A DNA stretch of 56,672 bases from Desulfomicrobium sp. (GCA_024709365.1 JANJWV010000118.1:1-56672), one strand, 5' to 3'. Positions 16,900 to 27,476 are shown, counted from the stretch's first letter. A program made the numbers and translations. The notes: a model not told the origin generated them from the sequence alone.

Positions 16900-17442
16900 C
16901 TATTTCTTCTTGCCCTTTCCGCCGCCCTGGTCCGAAGGCATCAGGTCGTCGTCGTTGCCGGGGCCTTTCTTGTTCCCTTTCCCGCCGGACTTGTCCGATT
17001 TGCCTCCCTTGCCGGAGCCTTTGTTCGAAGATCCGCCCTTGTCGTCGCCGTGATACGGACGGTGCGGGTCGTACCCGAAATCGCCGCTCTTGAGGGCGTG
17101 GAATTCCGCCGAGCCCGGCTTGATGCCGAGTTCCTTGGCCATGACGCCCCAGCCCTGGCCCTTCCGGGAGCCGTAAACACCCATGATCCTGTCGCGGCTC
17201 AGGCCCGTCCAGCGTCCGAACTGGAGGATCATGAACGCGTCGGAAAGGCTGCCCGTTGTACCCATGATGAGTTCGACGTCGGAGTAGGGCACCCCGAAAT
17301 GGGAGCCGATGCTGGCGACCGCTCCATGCCTGTCCGCGGCGGCCTGGACGTTGATGTTGTCGAGGAAGGTATCGAGGGCGTCGGCCATGGCCGGGCCGGC
17401 GCAGCACAGCAGGATGAAGATGGCGAGAATGGTTTTTTTCAT
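16900..17442 (-). CDS. Exported protein with Lys/Gly-rich tail, unknown
   Basis: A 180-residue protein of no family I recognise. A clear signal peptide (MKKTILAIFILLCCAGPAMA) is followed by a helical domain of about 100 residues (VASIGSHFGVPYSDVELIM, FMILQFGRWTGLSRDRIM). The last ~50 residues are low-complexity Gly, Lys, Ser and Asp (GSGKGGKSDKSGGKGNKKG). The mature protein is likely periplasmic or extracellular; the basic tail could bind DNA, LPS or polyanions (inference). AAGGAG is eight bases before the ATG at 17442. It lies convergent to the HD-GYP regulator. Confidence 0.75.
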   Translation of the reverse strand: MKKTILAIFILLCCAGPAMADALDTFLDNINVQAAADRHGAVASIGSHFGVPYSDVELIMGTTGSLSDAFMILQFGRWTGLSRDRIMGVYGSRKGQGWGVMAKELGIKPGSAEFHALKSGDFGYDPHRPYHGDDKGGSSNKGSGKGGKSDKSGGKGNKKGPGNDDDLMPSDQGGGKGKKK

Positions 17443-17473
17443 GAGGTCGCTCCTTGGGTGGAATTTCCGGAAA

Positions 17474-17492
17474 GAGTGGCTGCCAGCCACTC
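17474..17492 (-). terminator. Hairpin after glycosyltransferase operon
   Basis: An 8-bp perfect stem with a three-base loop (GAGTGGCT / AGCCACTC), 55-73 bases beyond the last glycosyltransferase stop. On the minus strand it is followed by CTTTCC, only a short T-tract. Confidence 0.4.
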
Positions 17493-17546
17493 CGCACCCA
17501 TAGACTCGAATCGCGGCGCGGGCAATACGGAGCCAGTCCCGGGCAT

Positions 17547-18581
17547 TCAGGTCCCCAGGATCTCCAGAACCCGGTCGGCGACGCGGCGCGGAGAGAGGTT
17601 TTCGAGACAGGCGTGATCCTTGCGTGCGCAGAAATTCTCGTTGCAGGGGCGGCAGGGAAGGTCTTCGAAGATGTCGCTGTGCGCCTCGGAGGGAAAACGC
17701 CAGCCCCCGCCCGTGGCCCCGAGGATGGTCAGGGTGGGCGTGTTCACCGAGACCGCGAAATGGCGCGGGCCGGAGCAGTTGCCCACGTGCAGCCGGGCCA
17801 TGGACTGCACTGCCGCCATCTGCCGCAGGCCGATGACCGTGTCCGGCAGGACGCAGGCCGCGGGGACAGGGCAGAGTTCGAGCACCTCGCGGGCCATGGC
17901 TTCCTCGCCGGGGCCGAAGAGGATGAAGAAGCGCAGGTCCGGGCGCGCCGCATGGACCATGGCGACCATGTCCGCATAGTGGCGGGCGGGCCAGAGGCGG
18001 GTGGAGCGGCGGTGGGTCGGGTCGAGGGTGATGAAGCGGCCGCGCTCCAGGCCGAACCCGGCCAGATAGGTTTCAGCCCAGCGCGTTTCCTCTTCGGCCA
18101 GGAACAGCTCCGGGGCCTGGCCGTTCCAGTCGATGCCCAGCGGCGCAAGGATGCCGGCCCTGAATCTGCCCGAATACCCAGGAGTGGGAGGGGCCCAGTG
18201 GGTGTAGAGAAGCCGGTTGTACCACGGCGGCGGGTAGGACAGGCGGACTTCGGCGCGGCTCAGGAGGGTCACGAAGCGGCAGCGGGGCAGCTGTTGGAAG
18301 TCCACGACGAGATCGTAGCTCTCGGCGGCGATGCGGGCGTAGTAGCGCAGCTCCGCCAGGAAGTTCGGCAGGGCCTTCTTGTCCAGGGCCCAGACGCGGC
18401 GAACGTGCGGGTTGTGTTCGAGGACCGGGGCGCATTTCTTTTCGGTGAAGACGTCGATGGCCGCTTCGGGGAAGCGTTCGTGCAGGAGGCGGATGGACGG
18501 CGTGGTCAGCAGCACGTCGCCGATCTGGCGCAGCTGGCAGACGAGGATGCGTTCGGGACTGAAGGACGAAAGGTCTGTCAT
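17547..18581 (-). CDS. Glycosyltransferase family 9 (heptosyltransferase-like)
   Basis: A 344-residue enzyme with the GT9 pattern: the N-terminal ILVCQLRQIGDVLLTTP loop, a mid-protein FITLDPTHRRSTRLWP segment and a C-terminal GPRHFAVSVNTPTLTILG donor-binding region. This family adds heptose to the inner core of LPS from ADP-heptose; the exact residue added here is unknown. The last ~30 residues carry four cysteines (C-x2-C-x4-C-x5-C), common in this branch. It is the third gene of a three-gene operon and its start shares four bases with the preceding gene. Confidence 0.88.
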   Translation of the reverse strand: MTDLSSFSPERILVCQLRQIGDVLLTTPSIRLLHERFPEAAIDVFTEKKCAPVLEHNPHVRRVWALDKKALPNFLAELRYYARIAAESYDLVVDFQQLPRCRFVTLLSRAEVRLSYPPPWYNRLLYTHWAPPTPGYSGRFRAGILAPLGIDWNGQAPELFLAEEETRWAETYLAGFGLERGRFITLDPTHRRSTRLWPARHYADMVAMVHAARPDLRFFILFGPGEEAMAREVLELCPVPAACVLPDTVIGLRQMAAVQSMARLHVGNCSGPRHFAVSVNTPTLTILGATGGGWRFPSEAHSDIFEDLPCRPCNENFCARKDHACLENLSPRRVADRVLEILGT

Positions 18582-19681
18582 GCAAGGTTCCGGATGAGAT
18601 CCGCGTACGGCGCGAGGCCGCGGGGCGGGTTGAAATCGGTTCGGGCCGTGGTGCCGCCGTGGACGAGGGCTTTGATGCGTTCGGCGAGCCGGACGTGGTC
18701 GGCCGGGTCGGGCAGCACGGCTTCGGGCGCCAGGAACGCGGAGCTGCCGTTGCAGGCCGTGGAGACGACGGGCAGGCCGCAGGCCAGGGCTTCGAGCACG
18801 GCGTTGGCGCAGGCGTCGTAGAAGGTGTTCAGCACGAAGATGTCCGCGGCCTGATACAGGGCCGGCATGTCATCGACCCGGCCCAGGAAGCGGACCCTGT
18901 CGCGCACGCCGAGGCTCTCCGCCAGGTGCAGCATCTCGGAACTGCCCCTCCCGCCGGCCACGGCCAGATGGAAGGATGAGGGCAGGTGAACCAGGGCGCG
19001 AATGAGGATGTGCACGCCTTTCAAACGAAAATTTGTGCCCGCCGTGACGACCAGATCCCCTTGGGCCGGAAGGCCGAAGCGCTCGCGCAGGTCGGGTTTG
19101 TCGGTCGCGTCGCCCGGATGGAAACGGTCCAGGTCCGGCTGGTTGTAGATGACGGGGATGTCCGCGGCATCGAGAAAGTCGAAGGCCTGCGCCGTCAGAT
19201 CGCGGACGAAGTGGGAATTGGCCACGAGGAGCCGCGTGTGGCGTGCCTGCAGCCTCTCGATGACCCGCGCCAGCTGCTTGCCGGGCGAAAGACGGCGGGA
19301 GAGGCTTTTGAGGGCGCGTGGCATGCCGTCGTCATAGGCTTTGATCGAGTGGTCCCAGAAGAGTCCGGTGGGGCCGCCCGAAAGGCGGGCGACGTCCTGG
19401 AACACGGTGTTGCCCAGCCCGACGGTCACGTCAAATTTCTCCCTGCGGCGTACGTACTCGGCGGCCAGGGCGAACCACAGGGTCTTGCCGAGCTTGCCCG
19501 GCACGGGGCGGCCGACGCGGATGACGCGCACGCCCTCGGGGGCAGGGCCGTCCTGCTTGGCGCAGACGAAGGTCACGTCGAAGTCGCCGCACGCGGCCAG
19601 GTAGCCGGCCAGGCGGTGGCCGAACTGCTCGGCCCCGCCGTAACGGCTTAAGCTCGGCAGCATCAGGGCGACGCGCTTCAT
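18578..19681 (-). CDS. Glycosyltransferase family 4 (GT-B)
   Basis: A 367-residue enzyme. It begins MKRVALMLPSLSRYGGAEQF with the glycine-rich acceptor loop, and the C-terminal half has the GT4 nucleotide-sugar site: AGTNFRLKGVHILI, GRVDDMPALYQAADIFVLN, and the E-x7-E motif around NAVLEALACGLPVV. It likely transfers a sugar to LPS core or another surface glycan. The ATG at 19681 overlaps the preceding stop by ATGA and is preferred over longer open frames upstream. Second gene of the operon. Confidence 0.88.
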   Translation of the reverse strand: MKRVALMLPSLSRYGGAEQFGHRLAGYLAACGDFDVTFVCAKQDGPAPEGVRVIRVGRPVPGKLGKTLWFALAAEYVRRREKFDVTVGLGNTVFQDVARLSGGPTGLFWDHSIKAYDDGMPRALKSLSRRLSPGKQLARVIERLQARHTRLLVANSHFVRDLTAQAFDFLDAADIPVIYNQPDLDRFHPGDATDKPDLRERFGLPAQGDLVVTAGTNFRLKGVHILIRALVHLPSSFHLAVAGGRGSSEMLHLAESLGVRDRVRFLGRVDDMPALYQAADIFVLNTFYDACANAVLEALACGLPVVSTACNGSSAFLAPEAVLPDPADHVRLAERIKALVHGGTTARTDFNPPRGLAPYADLIRNLA

Positions 19682-20778
19682 CGCAGCCCCTCGTACACGG
19701 CCAGGGTGCGGGCCAGGAAATCTTGCTCCGAGAGGCCTCCCATGCGGCGGCGCTGGCCTTCGCGCAGGGCCGTCACCAGTCCCGGTTCTGTCATGGCCGC
19801 ATTGATGCGCAGGGCCATGGCATCCACGTCGCCGGCCGGGAAGAGGGCCGCGGGTTCGAGCAGGTCGGGCATGACGCCCACGTCCGTGCCGATCAGGGGA
19901 ACGCCCGTGGCCATGATCTCCAGGGCCGCCCGGGCGATGGTCTCGGACCACAGGGAGGCGACCACGCCCAGGTCCAGGGCGTTCAGGCAGGCGGGGATGT
20001 CCGGACGCTTGCCGGTGATGGTCGTCACGTCCTCGACGCCGTGCTCGGCGATCCAGCCGCGCACGGTCGCCTCCGGCGTGGCCGAGTCGAAGCCCAGCAG
20101 AAGGAGGCGCAGATTCCCCGCCCCCTCGCGGCGCAGCCGGCTCACGGCCTTGATCAGTTCAAGCTGGCCCTTGACGCGGTCGAAGCGGCCCAGGAGCCCG
20201 ACGACGAAATCGTTTTCCCCGTAGCCCAGTTCCGCCCGGATGCGTTCCCTGGCCCCGGGGTCGGGGCGGAACGTGGTGGTGTCCACGCCGCCGAGGATCT
20301 CGTGCAGCCTGGACGGCGATATGCCGAAGGCGTCCCGGAAATGGCGGGTCATGGGCGAGTTGGTGGTGATGACCGCATCACTGACATCGTTGTGCAGCCA
20401 GCGGTTGACGATATTGGCCTTGGGCCGGCGCTGGTCGCCGCGGGTGCGGACCAGCCCGAAGGAGCCCAGTTCCTTGCGCAGGAGCCCCCACAGCAGGAAC
20501 GCCTCGCCCCGGTGGCAGTTGACCACGTCGGGCCTGAACTCCCGCACCAGGCCCTTGAGTTCGGCGTAGAGCGCGGCTATGCCCCAGGGCGTGGTCGTGT
20601 TCAGGTCCATGAGCCGCATGGGCAGCCCCCACTCCTCGCCCTTGCGGGCCGAGAGGGTTCCGGGCAGGCCGAGGACCAGCACATCGTGGCCGGCCTCGAT
20701 CAGCAGGCGGCTCAGGAACATGCCGTACCACGCGGTGGCGTTGAACCACCGCACATTGACGACCTGGATGCATCTCAT
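19678..20778 (-). CDS. Glycosyltransferase family 4 (GT-B)
   Basis: A 366-residue enzyme starting MRCIQVVNVRWFNATAWY. It carries an N-terminal GT-B fold and a C-terminal donor domain with GLLGRFDRVKGQLELI, ITGKRPDIPACLNALDLGVV and ETIARAALEIMATGVPLI (E-x7-E). It probably acts on the same surface glycan as its neighbours. First gene of the operon. Its start codon at 20778 lies in the same CATG as the start of the divergent GT2 gene, leaving no spacer for promoters. Confidence 0.87.
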   Translation of the reverse strand: MRCIQVVNVRWFNATAWYGMFLSRLLIEAGHDVLVLGLPGTLSARKGEEWGLPMRLMDLNTTTPWGIAALYAELKGLVREFRPDVVNCHRGEAFLLWGLLRKELGSFGLVRTRGDQRRPKANIVNRWLHNDVSDAVITTNSPMTRHFRDAFGISPSRLHEILGGVDTTTFRPDPGARERIRAELGYGENDFVVGLLGRFDRVKGQLELIKAVSRLRREGAGNLRLLLLGFDSATPEATVRGWIAEHGVEDVTTITGKRPDIPACLNALDLGVVASLWSETIARAALEIMATGVPLIGTDVGVMPDLLEPAALFPAGDVDAMALRINAAMTEPGLVTALREGQRRRMGGLSEQDFLARTLAVYEGLR

Positions 20779-21601
20779 GACATGTGTTTCCGTGATTATT
20801 CCCACCCACAACCGGGCGGATGTTCTGGGCCGGGCCGTGGCCTCGGTGCTGACGCAGAGCCGGCCCGACCTGGAGCTCATCGTCGTCGACGACGGCTCCA
20901 CCGACCACACCGCGCAGGTCCTGGCCGGATTCGACGATCCACGGCTTACGGGAATGCGTCAGGAAAATAAAGGGGTCAGCTCCGCCAGAAACCTGGGCAT
21001 CGCCGCCAGCCGGGGCCGCTACATCGCACTCCTGGACTCGGACGATTACTGGCTGCCGGAAAAGCTCGAGCGGCAGGTCCGCTTCCTGGACGAAAGCGGT
21101 TTCGAGATTTCTCAGACGGACGAAATCTGGATCCGCGACGGCGTCAGGGTCAACCCGCGTTTCAAGCACGCCAAGCCCGCCGGGTGGTTTCTGGAGAAAT
21201 CCCTGGAGCTGTGCCTGATCAGCCCGTCCTGCGTCATGTTCTCACGTCGGCTGTGGGAGGAGCTGGGGCCGTTCGACGAGCGCCTGCCTGCCTGCGAGGA
21301 CTACAGTCTGTGGCTGCGGGTCGGGGCGCGCCATCCCGTCGGGCTCGTGCCCGAGGCGTTGACCGTCAAGACCGGCGGGCACGCGGACCAGCTGTCGCGG
21401 CGCATCATCGGCCTGGACCTGTACCGCGTCTACGCTGTCGTCGACCTGTTGCGGAGCATGGACCTGACCGCCGAGCAGCGGGCCATGGCCGTGGCGTCCC
21501 TGCGGGAGCGGGTCCGGCTCTACGCCCAGGGCTGCATCAAGTACGGCAAGGACGAGGAGGCGTTGCGGGTGCGGGAGCTGGCGGGGCCGTTTCTGGGCTG
21601 A
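20777..21601 (+). CDS. Glycosyltransferase family 2 (GT-A)
   Basis: A 274-residue protein with the GT2 signature: VSVIIPTHNRADVLGRAV at the start, VVDDGSTDHT, GVSSARNLGIAASRG, and the metal-binding ALLDSDDYW. EDYSLWLRVG near residue 175 supplies the likely catalytic acidic motif. It probably works with the GT4/GT9 genes on LPS or a related glycan. The ATG at 20777 gives the usual family N-terminus but has no ribosome site; an ATG nine bases upstream (20768) is also in frame. A strong terminator follows. Confidence 0.86.
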   Translation: MTCVSVIIPTHNRADVLGRAVASVLTQSRPDLELIVVDDGSTDHTAQVLAGFDDPRLTGMRQENKGVSSARNLGIAASRGRYIALLDSDDYWLPEKLERQVRFLDESGFEISQTDEIWIRDGVRVNPRFKHAKPAGWFLEKSLELCLISPSCVMFSRRLWEELGPFDERLPACEDYSLWLRVGARHPVGLVPEALTVKTGGHADQLSRRIIGLDLYRVYAVVDLLRSMDLTAEQRAMAVASLRERVRLYAQGCIKYGKDEEALRVRELAGPFLG

Positions 21602-21624
21602 GGGACGGTCTGGAGCGGGAAATG

Positions 21625-21654
21625 AAAAGGGCAGGCCCGAGGACCTGCCCTTTT
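21625..21654. terminator. Bidirectional terminator
   Basis: An 11-bp perfect stem (AAAAGGGCAGG / CCTGCCCTTTT) with an eight-base loop and T-tracts in both directions, between the convergent GT2 and opgG genes. It should end transcription from both sides. Confidence 0.85.
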
Positions 21655-21659
21655 TGCGT

Positions 21660-23282
21660 CTAGTTGGCGCCCGGCTGTTTTTCCAGGTGGCCCGGGTTGT
21701 AGAGACGGCGGTCGCCTGCGGCAGGCGGGGTCCACTGGTAGATCCAGGTTTCCGTCAGGGGGCGGCCGTCGGCCTCCAGGTAGAGGCGCAGGTTGATGGG
21801 GTTCTGGGTATCGTCCGGCGGCACGACGTCGAACATGCAGCGGAAGCCGTTAATGGCGTGCTGGGGACGGACCGAGGTGATCTCGATGCGGCCGGCCGAG
21901 GTCTCGAGGACCGGCTTGATCTTGGTGTCCTTGCCGATCATGGCCAGATCGCCGCCGGAGAAGTCCACGGCGAAGCGCTGGCTGTAGTACTTGCGGATGA
22001 CGCCGACCACGCCGCCCAGGCCCGTGAAGGTGTCGACGACCTTGCCCAGCTTGGTCTGGGACGGGGGCGTGGTGCCCCAGTACATGTTGTAGCTGTAGAG
22101 CAGTTCCTGGCCGGCCTGGACGGGCTCGGCCGGGTTCCAGAAGGCCACGATGTTGTCGAAGGTCTCGTCGAGGTTGGCGATCTCCACCAGCTGCACGGAG
22201 CCGGTGCCCCACTGGCCGATGGGCTCGATCCAGACGCTCGGGCGCTTGTCGTAGAACACGCCGTCATCCTGGTAGTGGTCGAAGTTCTGGTCGCGCTGGA
22301 TGAGGCCGAAGCCGCGCGGGTTGTGGTCCATGTAGGCGTTGAAGCGCAGGAAGGGCGGGTTGTTCAGGGGCCGCCAGATCCACTCGCCGTTGCCGTTGTG
22401 CATGGCCAGGCCGTCGGAGTCGTGCAGTTCGGGGCGCCAGTCGTGGTTCATGCGGCGGTCGTTCTCGCCGACCATGAACATGCTGGTCAGGGGGGCGATG
22501 CCCAGGCGCTCGATGGACTTGCGCGGGTAGACGGCCGCGTCGACGCGCATGGTCAGCATCTGGCCGGGGCGGATGTCGAAACGGTACGCGCCGGTCACGC
22601 TGGGCGAGTCGAGCAGGGCGTAGACCGTGGTCGTGTCGCTGCCCGGTCGGGGTTTCTCCAGCCAGAAATGGGTGAAGGTCGGGAATTCCTCGTCGCGCGG
22701 CAGGGCCGTGTCCACGGCCAGGCCGCGCGCGGACATGCCGTACTGCATCTCGCCGCCAACGGCGCGGAAGTAGCTGGCGCCCAGGAAGGCGATCAGGTCG
22801 CGGGTCCAGTCCGTGTGGTAGCGCAGGCGAAAGCCGGCAAAGCCGAGGTTCTTGGGCAGTTCCTTTCCTTTGACCCCGGACTTGCCGTAGGTGAAGAGGT
22901 CGGGGGTGTAGTCGATCTCTTTGACCTTCCCTTCCTGCAGTTCATAGATGGTGATGGGCGTCTTGAAGAAGAGGCCCAGGTGGAAGAGTTCGGCCCGGAA
23001 CAGGGAGGCGTCGCTCTTCCACAGGGCGTGCTCCGAGTCGAAGGCCAGCTGCATGTAGGCGTCCCAGCTCAGGTTCTTGAGGGATTCCGGGATCTCGCCG
23101 GCGTGGTCCACATAGGGCTGTTCCGCCAGATGGCGGGCGCGGCCCTTGAGCCAGGCGTAGTCGAAGTTGGTGCCGCCCGTCGGTGTGGGCAGGTCCGTGG
23201 CGGCGAAAGCGGCCGTGGACAGGACAAGGGATGCGCCAAGGAGGATCGTGCAGAGCAGTGTGGCAAGGGGATGACGCTTCAT
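21660..23282 (-). CDS. opgG: Periplasmic glucan biosynthesis protein OpgG/MdoG
   Basis: A 540-residue protein with a signal peptide (residues 1-27, ending STAAFA) and the OpgG two-domain pattern: FDYAWLKGRARHLAEQPY, FDSEHALWKSD, FLGASYFRAVGG, WIWRPLNNPP, and LVEIANLDETFDNIVAFW. OpgG helps build the branched osmoregulated periplasmic glucans in Gram-negative bacteria; the glucosyltransferase OpgH is not in this window. It is the last gene of an operon with a MoaE-like and a YcaO gene, 15 bases after the former. CGGAG precedes the ATG. GalU, encoded at 51680, could supply the UDP-glucose. Confidence 0.92.
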   Translation of the reverse strand: MKRHPLATLLCTILLGASLVLSTAAFAATDLPTPTGGTNFDYAWLKGRARHLAEQPYVDHAGEIPESLKNLSWDAYMQLAFDSEHALWKSDASLFRAELFHLGLFFKTPITIYELQEGKVKEIDYTPDLFTYGKSGVKGKELPKNLGFAGFRLRYHTDWTRDLIAFLGASYFRAVGGEMQYGMSARGLAVDTALPRDEEFPTFTHFWLEKPRPGSDTTTVYALLDSPSVTGAYRFDIRPGQMLTMRVDAAVYPRKSIERLGIAPLTSMFMVGENDRRMNHDWRPELHDSDGLAMHNGNGEWIWRPLNNPPFLRFNAYMDHNPRGFGLIQRDQNFDHYQDDGVFYDKRPSVWIEPIGQWGTGSVQLVEIANLDETFDNIVAFWNPAEPVQAGQELLYSYNMYWGTTPPSQTKLGKVVDTFTGLGGVVGVIRKYYSQRFAVDFSGGDLAMIGKDTKIKPVLETSAGRIEITSVRPQHAINGFRCMFDVVPPDDTQNPINLRLYLEADGRPLTETWIYQWTPPAAGDRRLYNPGHLEKQPGAN

Positions 23283-23297
23283 GGTTCTTTTCTCCGG

Positions 23298-23660
23298 TTA
23301 TTCCGAAAGTTCCTGTTTGGTCACGGCCTCGGACTTGATGCGGTCCAGGAGGTCGGCAAGTGCGGGCTTGACGTTTTCGCGGATGTCGCCGGCCACGATG
23401 AGGAAGAGCAGGTCGTCGCCCGGCACGTACTCGCCGCTTCTGGCCTCGGCCACCGCGCGGAAGATGCCCGGGCGGGCCTCGATCTCCTTGCGGATGGTCT
23501 CGACCTTGGCCTGATCGACCTCGATCTTCACGCGGCCGACCTTGCCCTTGTCCTTGCGGGACCAGGCCCGGACCACGCCGTTGTGGACCAGGACCATGCC
23601 CACGTTCTCCCGGAATCCCGGTTCCGTCTTGAGTTCCGCTATCTTTTTGCTGATGTCCAT
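23298..23660 (-). CDS. MoaE-like protein (divergent)
   Basis: A 120-residue protein resembling the large subunit of molybdopterin synthase: GMVLVHNGVVRAWSR near the start, then YVPGDDLLFLIVAGDIREN and a C-terminal LLDRIKSEAVTKQE. In true MoaE the region corresponds to SAHR and two catalytic lysines seven residues apart. Here the SAHR position reads GDIR and the lysines are six apart, so catalytic equivalence is doubtful. It may be a diverged MoaE of anaerobes or have another role. A perfect AAGGAGG site precedes it; it lies 10 bases after the YcaO gene. Confidence 0.65.
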   Translation of the reverse strand: MDISKKIAELKTEPGFRENVGMVLVHNGVVRAWSRKDKGKVGRVKIEVDQAKVETIRKEIEARPGIFRAVAEARSGEYVPGDDLLFLIVAGDIRENVKPALADLLDRIKSEAVTKQELSE

Positions 23661-23670
23661 GAAGGCCTCC

Positions 23671-25398
23671 TTATCGGGCTTCCAGTTCGTTCAGGTGGTT
23701 GCGTGCGAAGTCCAGGCCCGGGTCGAGCCGCAGGGCTTCGCCCAGCAGTTCCCGCGCCTTGTCCGCATTGTTCATGAATTTATGGCACAGGCCGAGGTTG
23801 GCAAGGTCCATGGCCGAGCCGCTGTCCAGGCTCAGGGCCAGCTCGAAATTGGCCGCGGCGCCTGCGTAATGCTGTTGCTTGAAATACGCCACCCCGCGCA
23901 GGTTGAAGTACTCCTTGACCTCGGGGCAGTGGTCCACGGCCCGGTCCAGATGCGGGATGGTCTCGGCCCACAGGCCCTGCTGGGACAGGGCGTAGGCCTG
24001 GTAGAAGGCGGCCAGGCCGCGGTCGTCGCGTTCGGGCTGCTGCGGCTCGGCCGCGGCGAACCAGCTGGCTGCCCGGTCGATCTCGCCCTGGCGCAGGGCC
24101 ACCAGGCCCCGGAAGAAGGGCAGGTAGTGGGCCTCGGGGTAGACCTCTTCCAATACGGACAGGCCTGCTTCGGCCTGGTCCGGGTCCATGTCCTCGGCCA
24201 GGATGCGGCCGACGAAGAGGCCCAGGGAGGCCATGGGCGTGCGCTCCCGGAACAGGAAGCCCGGGATGAAGTTGTAGTTGGCCGGGATGCCAAGGCCCTG
24301 CTGCGTGGTGTCGACGGAGAAGAAGGTGAAGCCCTGGTCCTTGAGCCGCGCGCAGAAGTTCGTGAGCTCCGTGGCGATGTCCGCGTCCTGGTTCACCGGG
24401 AGGGAGTCGATGGAGACCGTTGGGCCCGACGTCAGCCAGCCGAACTGGTCCGGGTGGGTGAACTTGGGCAGACCCGAGGCCTCGTAGTTGCTGCAGCTCT
24501 CGAAATCGCCGCCGAGCTGGGCGATCTCGGTCAGGGCGCGGATGGCCGCCTTCTGGGGCGACGAGGCCGTGCCGGCGGTGAAGACGATCTCGCTTTTGTG
24601 CGGGAAGGTGGCCGGGTCAAAAACCAGGGCCGCCACCGTGGGCACGGGCAGGCCGAGGCTGAAATCCTTGAGCCAGACCTTGAGTCCGTTGCGGATGAAC
24701 TTGTCGTAGAGCTCGACGAGCACCGGGTCCGTGAAGGAGGCCGGGTCGATGTTCGGGGTCTCCTGCCGCGTGCGGTCGACCACGGCGCAGACGTGGCGCT
24801 CGACCAGCTCGCAGCCGCCCTGGAGCATGGATTCCTCCAGGGTGTTGCCGGCCGAGGAGCCGTTGAACTCGTTGAGCTTCTTGAACCAGTCCAGGGGCGC
24901 CATGTACTCCCTTCCCGTGCCGATGTCCGTGACCGGCGTGAAGCTCCACGGCAGGAGGTCCAGAATGCGGGCCGCGTCCTCTTCGCCTGCCTTGTCGGCC
25001 ACGGACTGGATCAGGAAGGAGATGGGCAGCAGGCTTTCGCCGAAGGCTTCGCGGGCCTGGGACCAGGTCATGGGCCGGAAGTTGCCGGGGTCGCTCCAGA
25101 AGGAGAAGTAGCTGAAGCGCTCGGCCAGCTCCATCAGCGCCGAGGCCTCGGCCTGGGCCGGGGAGGCGCCTTTGCCCATCTGCTTGCGGGTGGGCATGAT
25201 CTCGCGCGCGTCCTCGCCGCAGATGGACATGAACACGGGGATGCCCAGCCGGCCGGTATCGATGCGCCGGGTCTGGGCCAGGATGCGCTTGCCGGAGCGG
25301 GACAGGGCCTCGCGGGCCCTGGCGACGGTCTCCTCGGGTGTGCAGGTCTTGTCCAGGTCCGTGACGTAGCCCTTGGGGCAAGGGTTTATTTTGATCAT
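23671..25398 (-). CDS. YcaO-domain protein with TPR tail
   Basis: A 575-residue protein. Residues ~35-390 form a YcaO domain with the ATP-binding glutamates in ASALMELAERFSYF, EESMLQGGCELVERH and AIRALTEIAQLGGD. Residues ~410-575 are tetratricopeptide repeats (GVAYFKQQHYAGAAANFELA, NLGLCHKFMNNADKARELL). YcaO enzymes use ATP to activate peptide amides, making azolines or thioamides, or to help methylthiolate ribosomal protein S12. No precursor peptide or TfuA partner is nearby, so the substrate is unknown. The ATG at 25398 lacks a clear ribosome site. It heads the operon with the MoaE-like gene and opgG. Confidence 0.85.
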   Translation of the reverse strand: MIKINPCPKGYVTDLDKTCTPEETVARAREALSRSGKRILAQTRRIDTGRLGIPVFMSICGEDAREIMPTRKQMGKGASPAQAEASALMELAERFSYFSFWSDPGNFRPMTWSQAREAFGESLLPISFLIQSVADKAGEEDAARILDLLPWSFTPVTDIGTGREYMAPLDWFKKLNEFNGSSAGNTLEESMLQGGCELVERHVCAVVDRTRQETPNIDPASFTDPVLVELYDKFIRNGLKVWLKDFSLGLPVPTVAALVFDPATFPHKSEIVFTAGTASSPQKAAIRALTEIAQLGGDFESCSNYEASGLPKFTHPDQFGWLTSGPTVSIDSLPVNQDADIATELTNFCARLKDQGFTFFSVDTTQQGLGIPANYNFIPGFLFRERTPMASLGLFVGRILAEDMDPDQAEAGLSVLEEVYPEAHYLPFFRGLVALRQGEIDRAASWFAAAEPQQPERDDRGLAAFYQAYALSQQGLWAETIPHLDRAVDHCPEVKEYFNLRGVAYFKQQHYAGAAANFELALSLDSGSAMDLANLGLCHKFMNNADKARELLGEALRLDPGLDFARNHLNELEAR

Positions 25399-25578
25399 AA
25401 TGGTCCGAATTGAAACGGTTTGGGTTGGCGCGGTTCCGGGCCGCCGTAGAGCCGGTCGGGGAATCCGCAGAACGCCGTTGTGGCGGGGCTTCGCGCACAA
25501 GTCAATGGGCTTTGTATTCGGGTCTCGGTGTGCTAAAAAACAAAAATTAGTCTCAATCCGATCCACAAGGAGCGCCAC

Positions 25579-27081
<1,503 letters not shown>

Positions 27082-27108
27082 CCGCGGCATTCTGGGCGGG
27101 AAAAGAAA

Positions 27109-27130
27109 AAAGGCCGGGAAACCGGCCTTT
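27109..27130 (-). terminator. Terminator after tRNA-Gly copy 1
   Basis: A 9-bp stem (AAAGGCCGG / CCGGCCTTT) with a GAAA-type tetraloop. Read on the minus strand it is followed by a TTTTTTCTTTT tract, so it mainly ends the tRNA transcript, and it may also stop the convergent ATPase gene. Confidence 0.75.
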
Positions 27131-27139
27131 ATCGTCGCA

Positions 27140-27216
<77 letters not shown>

Positions 27217-27285
27217 TCGAAGAGTGGTTTCCTAATCGGACGCCATCCGGGATGCAAGCATTTTTTTTCGTCCGTTGGAAAAAGA

Positions 27286-27308
27286 AAAGGCCGGTCGGGC
27301 CGGCCTTT
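27286..27308 (-). terminator. Terminator between tRNA-Gly copies
   Basis: A 9-bp stem identical in sequence to that at 27109-27130, with a five-base loop and a T-rich tract on the minus strand. The stem plus following tRNA look like a duplicated unit. Confidence 0.7.
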
Positions 27309-27314
27309 GTCTTC

Positions 27315-27389
<75 letters not shown>

Positions 27390-27394
27390 AGTCT

Positions 27395-27469
<75 letters not shown>

Positions 27470-27476
27470 TGATCTG

